From positions 1,144,001 to 1,208,000 of the forward strand of contig JAKOON010000006.1 of NCBI GenBank assembly GCA_022577435.1: a stretch of DNA of 64,000 bases, read 5' to 3'. The notes beneath the pieces were generated by a model. The model did no database searches. It had not been told where the DNA came from and saw nothing but the letters and a program-made list of their open reading frames with translations. Shown in pieces: positions 9,020-18,560 of this stretch (position 1 is the stretch's first letter; every line of letters starts with the position of its first letter). The position numbers and the translations under genes were made by a program. The stretch comes from Embiotoca jacksoni. Lineage: Eukaryota > Chordata > Actinopteri > Embiotocidae.

Positions 9020-12000
9020 GAAACGCTCAGCAGACCGTCACAGTAAAATATGGGCTGACATTTGGATTAAATAAACAAACCTTTGTGCCCTGCAGCCTCT
9101 TTTTTTTTTTTTTTTTTACAGATGTGAGAGAGTCAGGACATTTATACTTTTAGACAATGAAAATGTGATGAGGGGGAAACAGATTATCTAAATTTGGGAT
9201 AGTTTAAAGGGATTTTGTTGCACCTTTCTTTTGTTGTAGTGGCATTATTCAGAAGGAAATTCTTTGCGATGTCTAAATTTGTGTTGCTGCTTTTTTTTTT
9301 TTTAGCTTAGTCTTTTTCACCTCTGTTACGTATCTAGCAACTCAGTTTTTAAGCGCAATTAATTTACTTTTGTTTGCTTTTAGCCACAACTTACAACAGA
9401 ACAAATTCAAAGTGACAGTTGGAAACTGTCCATGAGTGTTTTTGCCACGCTGCTGTGAGGCCTCAGGCAGCAGCAGCAGCAGTTGTTGTTTTTGCAGAAG
9501 CAGCAGAAATAGAAGCAGTAGAAGTTAGAAGCAGAAGTAGTAGAAATAGAAGCAGAAGCAGTAGAAATAGAAGCAGAAGTAGAAGCAGAAGCAATAGAAA
9601 TAGAAGCAGCAGCAGAAGCAGCAATAGTTGTTGTTTTTGCAGCAGCGGTAGAAGTAGAAGAAGTAGAAGCAGCAGCAGTAGAAGTAGAAGCAGCAGTAGA
9701 AGCAGCAGCAGTAGATGCAGCAGCAGTAGAAGTAGAAGCAGCAGCAGAAGCAGCAATAGTTGTTGTTTTTGCAGCAGCAGCAGTAGAAGTAGAAGAAGTA
9801 GAAGCAGCAGCAGTAGAAGTAGAAGCAGCAGCTGTATTATCAGCAGTAGTTGTCAAAGCAGCAGTAGAAGCAGCAGCTGAGTTATCAGCAGCAGCAGGAA
9901 TAGAAGTAGAAGCAATAGAAGCAGTAGAAGCAGCAGCAGCAGGAATAGAAGTAGAAGCAATAGAAGCAGTAGAAGCAGCAGCAGCAGGAATAGAAGTAGA
10001 AGCAATAGAAGCAGTAGAAGCAGCAGCAGCAGCAGCTCTGGCCCCGTGTTGACAGAGCTCGGTTCACTTTCAGAGCAGCTCCCTCAATCTGGCAGCAGAG
10101 GAAGAGCGAGCCATGCCTTGGCTGCCTGCCGGGGTCATGTGCTGCACAGACTGGACTCCCCGGGGAGCGAGGAGGATGAATGGGCACTTTGTTACCTTCC
10201 AAACCAACCACCCTGCCTCCTAACACAGGCCCGGGTTCACAGAGAGGCAGACAGAGAGCCCTCACTTCGCAGGGCCGCTCCCTCGGTGGAGAGGGGGGGA
10301 AGGGAGGGGGGAGAGTGGGGGGCGGGGGGGGGAGAGAGTTGAACAGCCTCACGTGGGCCGAAGCTAAACAGACCAGGTCGGCCTTGGCTCACCAGCGGCA
10401 GATAGTGGTGAGAGGTTTATTCATGGGTCCGAACACAGCGCTCACTGAGAGGAATGTTATCCTGATTAGCCAATAACCAGCTGCACAGAGAGCAGCTGCT
10501 GTGTCCTCCGAGAAAAAAAACAAAAAAACAACACAACCGAGGCAGAGGTCGAAACCGTCCGCAGCGACACACACTGACTCACACCTACGAGGCGAATCAC
10601 AAGTCTGTTGACTCTTCTGCTGCAGCATCAGCTGAGTACGTTGGAAGTGTCGTATCACGAGACGCGCGAGTAAACATTGACAGTCCACCTCTGATGTGTC
10701 ACTCAGATGCCAACCGGGTCATCCAGGAGAGTCTGGCGAAGCAGCTGCTGCGCAGCAAGAGGCAGGACCGTCCGGTGAAGGCCGGACACCCCGACGAGCC
10801 CATGAGGGTAAGGTCCGGTCTGAGATAAGAGCACGAGACGTTAAAAAAAAAAAAAAAAAACCACAAAAAAAACCCAGAAGAGGAACACCGCGGACCATGA
10901 TGCAACGTGTTGTTCTCACCGTCCTGTTCGGCATCTGTCAGCTGCATAAATAGCAAGATAATATTTAAAGTATTCATGAACATTTCTGTCATTAGAACTA
11001 TTAAAAACTAATAAGATGTATTGTTTTTTATATAGAAGTTCAACTGCTGTATCGTTGAATCTGATGCCTCACAGGGAGAGCTGCATTTATTTACAAACGG
11101 ATGAATAAACACCTATAAAGTTGTGAAAACAATTAAATTAATATATATTGAAATAAATTAAATGAATTGTTTACAGCTTTGTGAATATTTGTACAATTGT
11201 TTATTTACTCTACATGTTATAACAACAACAACAAAATCGAATTTCATAATTTGATTGATGTTTTTTTTCTAATTTTATTCTAAATTAGTAAAATTTTTGG
11301 GAAGTGTTGGTTTCAGTCGACAGGCCAAATTAAATGAAGCTTCAGATCCACAAGGGATCAAGTGCCATGAAAAAAAACCCAAAATATATTAAACCTCGTG
11401 CACAAAATCACGAGGGTAAGAACAAACATATTTTCCCTATGTTGTCATATGTTGCAACATGTGTCATACGTGTGATCACTTGGGAAAACTTGTGGGGTTT
11501 TTTTTCTGTGAGGAAACCAAGGCAACAAAAATACAGTTCAATAAGATATCATATTAGGTAAAATAACCTTAAAGGCTTTTTAAAAATTCAGTCATTGTGC
11601 AATTGAAGGTCATTTTTAGCTGAACTTGAACTTTATTTCTCATAAGTCCAGTTTTTAACCTCCTAAATCCGATTCGTCAGAATAGAAAACGACAGATCTG
11701 TCGGTTGTTTCGTTTCCTCCGTTTCTGACTTGGGAGAAAATGAAAGCGAAAATTCCAATGAAGTTTTGTTTCGTACGTTTTTGCACTTTCACGCTTTGAA
11801 TACTTGGACGTCAGAGTCCGAGTTTTCCCCCGGTCTCACGTGTGACTTGCAAGATGGACGGACCCGACTCAGCAGATTCACGTTCACGAGTGAACTGCAC
11901 GTCTATCAGCTCCCTCGTGTTTCTTTTTTTTGCCTTGCCGTTGTATTTTCATCTCGCGTCGTTGCGTTTCGCCTCGCATCCCATTAAATGCGCCTCTTCT

Positions 12001-12123
12001 TCCCAGGAGCACCTGCTGCACATGCAGGCTCTGGATCAGCGGGCCCAGGAGACCAACATGGAGAACTGGATGAACCCTCACTGCCCCCCCCGCTGCGACA
12101 GGAACTACGGGCACCCGGTCTGA
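8961..12123 (+). CDS. c17orf67: C17orf67 homologue, small predicted secreted protein (3 exons, 90 aa)
   Basis: Exons 8961-9015, 10707-10807 and 12007-12123 join in frame with GT-AG introns. Residues 1-18 form a signal peptide (two Lys, then a Leu/Val-rich core). R34-S-K-R37 fits the furin consensus RXKR, followed by QDRP. The body has PDEPMR, a charged helix-like stretch and a Cys-containing end, NPHCPPRCDRN, finishing in HPV. The pattern (LLRS-R-RQDRP, DEPMRE, NPHC-P-CDRN, HPV) matches my recollection of human C17orf67, also about 90 aa. Its function is unknown; a secreted peptide is inferred from the signal and cleavage site. The ATG at 8961 is chosen because it gives the signal peptide directly; an out-of-frame ATG at 8834 lies upstream. 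DGKE is divergent upstream and CBX8 convergent downstream. Confidence 0.9.
9468..10036 (+). repeat. Imperfect AGC/AGA trinucleotide minisatellite in C17orf67 intron 1
   Basis: About 570 bp built from GCA, GAA and GTA triplets. Its last part (about 9889-10030) is a 45-bp higher-order unit, with GGAATAGAAGTAGAAGCAAT as the landmark, repeated three times nearly perfectly. Earlier there is a longer, diverged duplication containing GCAATAGTTGTTGTTTTTGC twice (about 9631 and 9751). The triplet structure leaves several frames open, giving Arg/Ser, Leu or Ala/Thr/Ser runs; none is a credible exon. Confidence 0.95.
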
Positions 12124-12690
12124 AGAAGGTCGCCCCGGAGTCTCCGCAAAACACTGTACGTGAACACGACACTTGCAGCCACACGGGCATCGATGAGCGT
12201 TTCACACAAACCGGAGGGACAGATGTCTCTTTAAATTCGGGACTGCCATCAGAAGTGGCGTTCCCTGTACGGCCTGGAAAAAGTGGATCATCTGAACCTG
12301 CACGTCTCCATGAAAATACCTTTCTGTCTCTCTGTCGCTGGTTTCTCTGTGCCGCTGAGTCATTTCTCTTCCTGTTTTTCTCTGATTGTATCAGGACTGC
12401 GTAGCACAACAGGAAACCTCAGACGACCTGCAAAAAACATGCTTTCGGAGTCGCATGGCGTGTTTTTAACATCCTCCGTTTCGCTTTTGAGGTCGTTTCA
12501 AAGTCGAGTTTCAACATCGGCGTTTCAGTTAGTTCAACATTTCTGTCACTGACGATGTGTGATGATAGCTGCGCGTTCAGTTGTCATGGCAACAGCCAAA
12601 GCTGGTGAAAAATGAAAAAAAAAAAAATGAAAAAAACATCACTCGAGTTCACTCTTCCGATTTTTTTTTTTCTGTTTACATAGAAAAAAA

Positions 12691-12696
12691 AATAAA
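12691..12696 (+). promoter_or_regulatory. Possible C17orf67 polyadenylation signal (AATAAA)
   Basis: AATAAA lies about 570 nt after the stop codon at 12121-12123. No other support. Confidence 0.3.
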
Positions 12697-12699
12697 AAT

Positions 12700-13682
12700 G
12701 GGAAAGCGAAGGCGAGCCCTGAGGGTTTTATGAATACGGCTCATTCATTCTTTACTGGACGGTATAAATGAATTTATTAGATATATAATAACTTCTATTC
12801 ATCTATATTTTCAAATGGGCTCCTCTGATAAATATCCAAATATCCTTGTCTGTTCTGAAAGCTGCTGCAACGCTTAATTCACTCCTCATGTGTCACTTTG
12901 CCTGATGATATTATATTATATTTAAAATCTTCAATCTTCATCTCTCTGCAGGAAAAAAACACCAGGAGGGACTGAACATGGACCCGGCGACGCTGAAAAC
13001 TATTAAAAATGAGAAGATAGAAATTCCTCTTTGCTTTTTCCTTCATATTCTGACCACGTAAAGACATAAACTGCTATCTTGTTGTAGTTTGATCTTTTTC
13101 AGAAAATTCTTCTTCTGCTTTCTTAGTTTTGTGTCAGACTGTTTTTTTTTTTAATAATCAAAAATAAATAATCATTCATTCTGAGTAGCATTTGTTTCAT
13201 TGTTATTATCTTTTTTTTTTTTTTGGTGAGCATGAATATGAGAAGAAGGCCATAAACCTTCAATCCAATCGTTTGGTTCTTTTATTTCTGGGAGACGTTT
13301 AACCGTACGCATGCGTACTGTATTCCGCTTTAGCGCGTCACAACATTTGCACAGGATGGTGGCGTTATTTCCTTAGTTAACTGAAACCTAATGAGATAAA
13401 ACCTCCGTTTTTACTCTAAATTCATATATTGCATCGCTTTTTAAAAGAGAGAAATATTTGAAAAGATGTTCAAACGCACTAAACATTTCATTTCGGTTAT
13501 TTTATTTTGATTAAAAAAAGAAAAAGAAAAAGAAAGAAAAGACGGTGCTTCCCGTTTGCGTAAAGTGCGCGCGTGTCTAATGAATAAATGGTCAGTTATC
13601 AGATCCGCAAGTGTCACGAGCCGCGATGCGAAGTGCGGTGAAAAGAGTCCACACACGCACACGCACGCACGCACGCACACAC

Positions 13683-13719
<37 letters not shown>

Positions 13720-14340
13720 GGCCTTTATTCAGAGGAGACGGGGAGCGCAGTGTAACGCAGTGAAATGCCCTGAAAGATGTTTTTTAAAAAAAAAAACGCA
13801 TTTCGGCATAAACTCCGTCAACTAACACAGAAATGATCAGGAAAATAAATAAATACAAATGCAGCCATTGTCTAAAATGCCAGAAATGGATTTGAGAAAT
13901 AGAATAAATGGAATCGAAAACAGCCGCTTGGGGCCTGTTGGGAGGATTCTACTGAATTAACCCGGAATATAAAAAGCAGTATTTAAGATGCACGAAGGAC
14001 ACGTTCAAATTAAATAATCACAGCGGGTCCGCGGGCCTTGAGCCGGCCGTGCATGAAGGAAAAAACAGGACAGTAAAATGCGCGCGGGCCTGCTGCAGGG
14101 CTTCACTGGTTCAACTGAAGCGTTTAAAGTCTGCTGCAGAATTTGTTTTTGTTTTTTAAATTTTTCATTGAGTGTTTCTTTTTAAAGATATCCAAATAAA
14201 ATAAGGTCAGTAATATATATTCAATGAATAAGAAAATAGTCCTAATAATTGAATTGTATTAAATGTCATTCCTGGGTTCAGATGTTCCCTTCCAGGCCGA
14301 AGCTGCTGCAATAAAAAGTGACAATAAAACACAAAGAAGT
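12700..14340. other. Intergenic, C17orf67 to CBX8 (tail to tail)
   Basis: AT-rich, no credible coding sequence. Contains a (CA)n/(GCAC)n array at 13649-13718, a 14-bp perfect palindrome GTACGCATGCGTAC at 13305-13318 and poly-T/A runs. I looked for a CBX2-like chromodomain or C-box here and saw none. Confidence 0.6.
13649..13718 (+). repeat. (CA)n/(CGCA)n microsatellite
   Basis: Interrupted CA repeat with several CGCA units at its left end, ending in an uninterrupted CA run. Confidence 0.95.
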
Positions 14341-14356
14341 GAGAAAATTCAAATGA

Positions 14357-14362
14357 TTTATT
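14357..14362 (-). promoter_or_regulatory. CBX8 polyadenylation signal (AATAAA)
   Basis: Canonical AATAAA on the minus strand about 700 nt beyond the CBX8 stop codon (15059-15057), followed by an A/T-rich stretch with T-rich sequence downstream. It defines a plausible 3' UTR from 15056 to about 14340. Confidence 0.5.
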
Positions 14363-15056
14363 GAAAAGCGTCTAAAAAGCAGATTGACACCAACTGTTTT
14401 ATCCTGTTACATCAAAGCTTTATGGAGGTTTTCTATGAAAAATGAAAAATATACTATGTTAATGAAAAGAAAGACAGCTGAAAGCTCTCTCAAAGTGGGT
14501 GTTGAATTTAATCATTTAGTTCATAATTAGAAATGTTAGACATTAAAAACTTATTAAAGACTTATTCTTTTTAATACTTCTGAATTCAAAGTGCTTGAGT
14601 AAAATTATTTAAATATTCGTCCCGCTGAATTGAACGGGACCTGTCAGTCCAATCGGTTCAAACGATGGAGAAATAACTCAATCCGCAGACTGAATTTCAT
14701 TTCCGAGCTTCGCCTCGTTTGTCGGTGTCGACGAGCCGCAGCTCAGAGTGAAAAAAATACATTCTAGTTAGTTATAATTGCAAAATAGTAAAATTCACGA
14801 GCTCTGTACAGAAAGGAGCCACCGGCTGCAGTGGAAACATGCGACTCATGTTCACCCCAGTGCATGATGGGAAATGGACTTCATTTGATTTGGTCAATAC
14901 ATTAAATAGATGTCCGACTTTATAATATATATACATATGCACATTATGTAATTTGCCTTTAAACATTACATACAAAAGCTGCTCTGCGTGATAATCTCCC
15001 GCTACGTCCTCCGAACCTCTGAGAGGTTCTGATCCGGGTCTCGGCACCCGAGCGGA

Positions 15057-17355
15057 TCATCTCTTGTCCTTGAAGAAGCCCTTGGAGGTGCTGCTCTCCT
15101 TGATGGTGACCGTCAGGAAGTTGGTGGTCACGTCCGTCACCAGGACCTTCTCGGCGTTGCCGAGCGACGGCCGCCAAGTCACCTCGTCGGGGTCGTCGAC
15201 GAGCCGCGTCGGGGACGGCCTGTCCAGGAAGTACGGCTTCTCCATCTTCGGCGGCTGAGCGGGCCGGCTCAGGCCCGCCGGGCTCGGGCTGGAGCGGTGC
15301 TTGAAGTGTGCCGGCGCCAGGTAGCCGGAGCCGTCCTTAGTCCTGTGTGGGTCAGTTCTGTGCGTGAGCGGGCCGCGGTCCGAGTAGAGCGCTTTGTGCG
15401 AGCTCCCGCCGGAGATGCCCCGGCTGTGTGGGTGGTGGTGGTGGTGATGGTGATAATGGTGATGGTGGTATTTGTGGTTCTCTGGATGTCTGTGGGCCAG
15501 TTTGACCAGCCGCATCTCGTCGCCCTCTTGGAACTTGCCCAGTTTGTGAGGGCCGTGGCCGCCCGGCTCCTCGGCTCTCCTCTTGTGGGGCTCGGAGACG
15601 CAGCCGCCGTCCTTGAAGCGGGGCTTGGGCTTCGGGCCTCTCTTTTTGGGGACGTGGAGGAGTCCGTCTGCTCCGACCTGGTGCAGCGCGGACGGCTGGT
15701 GGTCGCGGGGGCTCAGCTCGGGCGGTCGGACGCGAACGCTCTCTCCGCGGTTGACGGTGCTCGGGGGGAAGATGGTGGGGACGACGGCCCTGAGGCCCTC
15801 CCTGGCCCTCGGGGTGACCACGGGCTCTGGGGTCGGGTAGGAGATGTGCATCCCTCGGACTGCCTCACTCCTGAACTCGTAGGACTTGGCTTTATATTTG
15901 GCTTGAGCCTTTTAGAAAAATAAGAAAACGAGAGGAGAATTACTCAGTCTGACATTTTGTTTTGTTTTGATTCTTTTTTTTTTTTTTTACAAGACTTAAA
16001 AGGCATTTGGACAATCAGGCAGCCTGACATTGAAAGGAATTCATTCATTCTTCGTTGGTTTAATTTAACTTTTCGTTTTCCTCTTGTAACATGTAGGAAG
16101 TGATGAAAAAAGGCCTACTGCCTGGTGCCGAACGTATTTGTCATTTTAAATCAGGCGGAAACTGCATGGTACGGAGTCACCAACACGTTTCAACATGTCA
16201 GTATTTTAGGAGACATTTCGCGAACCCATTTTTAACAACGGCTCCGTCAGCGGAGATTCTGGTATTTTTCTTCAAGACAAACTGTTGGTCATTAAGCAAT
16301 TTTCACGCTTCGCCGTCCTGAAAAGCCGAAGCATCGGGCCGTGCTGCTCTAAATCTCGACCACATCGCATTTACAGGAGCATTTTGGGATCTTAATGTAA
16401 TGATGGTAATAATAATAATAATAATAAAAAAAGGGAATTTTACAAAGAAATAAAAAAGAACTGTGAGCGAGACATTTCACAAGAAGATCTTAAAGTACTC
16501 AAAGCCCCTTTAAGTATAAACACGTGAATGGTGGGTGATGTGCTCCTCAAATATTATCACACTATATCAGGGAATTTCTGCTATGACAAAATTCTTGACG
16601 ACACTGAGAATATTTTATTTCGAGAACACATCATCGCAATAAAATAAGTGTAATAGCTATATAGGCGAGTTTGTCTTTAAATATTCAGTAAAAAAAAAGT
16701 GTAAACATAATTCATCTGTCAGTTCTTTTGTTTGTAAACAACAACAGGAAGTCCGATTTTGTATTAACAGAGCCACTAATGGATGATGTCATTACAAGTC
16801 GGTATATCGTCATCATCGATAGGATTTTGCTTTTTAATTATTATTAGTATTATTATTATATGAAGAATTATCGCGATATGCATCGTATATACCCAAATCA
16901 GCACAAGCAGGCTGAATACACATCGGTTTACAGGTGGGCTGTTCTCAACATCCACAATTAAGCATCATTGAAGGAAGCATTTTAAAATACTATTGTCCCC
17001 CCCCTCTCCTCCCCTCTCCTCCTCCTCCCCCCCCCCCACACACACACACCGTGACAAGCAGTTAGGATACCGCGACACACAAAACACATCGTGTAAACGC
17101 ATGCACGGGAATGCGGCATGATTTAGAAATAACATGTGAATTGGGCTTACGAGGCTGAACGTACCTTGAGGAGAAACGTCTTGGGCTTCGGTCCTCTTTT
17201 TTTGGGCCCGTACAGCTCCCTCTCCCGCTCCCTGCGAAGAGGAACAGTAAACAGGACACCCATTTTGAGTGCGACGGGGGAGCAAAGTGCACCGAGGAGG
17301 AGGAGGAGGAGGAGGAGGAGGACAACCCGCCGCGGTTCTTCACCGGACCGTCCGC

Positions 17356-17394
<39 letters not shown>

Positions 17395-17418
17395 CCCCGG
17401 TGAAGGCCACGCAGCTTT

Positions 17419-17449
<31 letters not shown>

Positions 17450-17627
17450 CCTTTGCTCAAAAGCGGCAAACAGGCGAGAGTCCAGGATGTTCTCCTCCGG
17501 CTCCCAAGTGCTGTATCTGCGGGGGTAAAAACGTGAAGTTTAGACTAGGGGGGGGGGGGGGGGGGGGGGGGGTGAGGAGGAGGAGGAGGAGGAGGAGGAG
17601 GAGGAAGGGTCGGGGGGAGATAGGGGG

Positions 17628-17658
<31 letters not shown>

Positions 17659-18131
17659 GGGGGGGAGAGCTGCCAACCCTCCGTGTGGATGACCGCCGTT
17701 AGCCTCGCGAAGCTACATGTCTCCAAACCGTGTTTGTGCACCTCGGATTCACTCCGCTAGCTGTGGCGAGCTAACGGCAGCCACACAGCCGGAGAGAGAG
17801 ACGGTGTATATACATATATATATATATTTATATATATATAAAACATAATACTAATAATAATGCACGACTTACTTGGGAGACCAGCCTTTCCATTTCACGA
17901 GGTATTCGATGCGACCCTGCGTGCCATCACAAACAAAACACAACCCGCTCGGTTAGCTTTGCGGCTTCTGCGCTGCGTTATTATTTATTTTATTGTTGTT
18001 GTTGTTGTTGTTTTTTTGTTGTGTTCAGGAGCCCCCGTCCGCACGTCCAGAGCCGGCCTTACCTTCCTTATCCTCCGTTTGATGATCGACTCGGCCGCGA
18101 ACACCCTCTCCCCGACGGCGGACAGCTCCAT
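15057..18131 (-). CDS. cbx8: Chromobox protein CBX8, Polycomb PRC1 subunit (5 exons, 365 aa)
   Basis: Reads H3K27me3 and recruits canonical PRC1 to chromatin (family knowledge). Exons: 18063-18131, 17873-17916, 17451-17516, 17165-17231, 15057-15908; all GT-AG and in frame. Residues 10-60 are the chromodomain, with the aromatic cage at F11, W32 and W35. Two AT-hook-like KKRGPKPK motifs follow (about 70-77 and 170-177). A His-rich run occupies about 227-243. The end is a Polycomb C-box (VLVTDVTTNFLTVTIKE), which binds RING1. LYGPKKRGPKPKTFLLK after the chromodomain separates it from CBX2, CBX4, CBX6 and CBX7. Human CBX8 is 389 aa as recalled. The exon-3 donor is the first unit of a TAAA tetranucleotide array. 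Whether it is the a or b teleost copy cannot be told. CBX4 lies upstream in the same orientation. Confidence 0.96.
17418..17449 (-). repeat. (TAAA)n array at the CBX8 exon 3 donor
   Basis: On the minus strand the intron starts GTAAATAAATAA: the 5' splice site is the first unit of about seven tetranucleotide repeats. A (TC)n array follows at about 17361-17392, and a GAG/CTC run at 17295-17322 lies in the same 218-nt intron. Confidence 0.9.
17549..17666 (+). repeat. Poly-G / (GAG)n / (GA)n tract in CBX8 intron 2
   Basis: A run of over 20 G, then about ten GAG units, a (GA)n stretch and a second G run. Purine-only for roughly 110 bases apart from single breaks, so it could form triplex or quadruplex structures. 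Confidence 0.9.
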
Positions 18132-18479
18132 GTTGTGGTTGTTGTGTTTTTCTCCTCCTCTACTCCGGTGCTAGCCTACCGTTAGCTCGACGCTAAGAGG
18201 TTCTCCTCCAGTCCCAGCCGCTCTTGAATTCCCGACAGACCATAATACTCCCTTACAGAACGGACGTCAGCGCGAATTTTTTTTTTTTTTTTTTTTTTCC
18301 ACAGCGTTGCTAAGGAACCGCAGTCGGTGGAACCTCCAGAATAAGCGCCCATTGGTTCAGCCGTTGCTACGTGCTCGGGTTGCTAAGTGAGGGGAGGAGC
18401 GTGTGCGCCTGAGTGAATTCTTTCGGGGGAGGGAGGAGGAGGAGGAGGAGGAGAGGGGGGGGGGAGGGAGAGAAAATGG

Positions 18480-18511
<32 letters not shown>

Positions 18512-18560
18512 CTTTTCCCTCGCGCGGCGGCAGCGGCGGCGGCGGATGAATCATTTCAAG
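18132..18560 (-). promoter_or_regulatory. Candidate CBX8 promoter / 5' UTR region
   Basis: Directly upstream of the CBX8 ATG the DNA is CpG-rich (CGACGG, GCTCGACGC and GGACGTCAGCGCG words), broken by poly-T runs at about 18279-18298 and 18486-18511 and by a GGA repeat at 18430-18452. It ends in a (CGG)n-like stretch at 18525-18545, after which the sequence becomes AT-rich. This resembles a CpG-island promoter; the start site is not visible. Confidence 0.4.

Noticed and set aside
9419..9880. Long Arg/Ser-rich open frame resembling an SR-protein domain
   Set aside because: It is one reading of a triplet minisatellite; other frames and the opposite strand are just as open, and it lies in an intron with no splice or codon support.
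10707..12123. Resemblance of the C17orf67 tail to the secreted cartilage protein UCMA
   Set aside because: Both are small, secreted and dibasic-processed with an aromatic/His-rich end, but the Glu density needed for a Gla protein is absent and the similarity is too short to be homology.
12124..15056. A hidden CBX2 gene or pseudogene between C17orf67 and CBX8
   Set aside because: No chromodomain words (EYLVKWKGW, TWEPEENIL) or C-box seen on either strand.
15297..15923. 208-codon plus-strand frame opposite CBX8 exon 5
   Set aside because: Antisense shadow of the CBX8 last exon.
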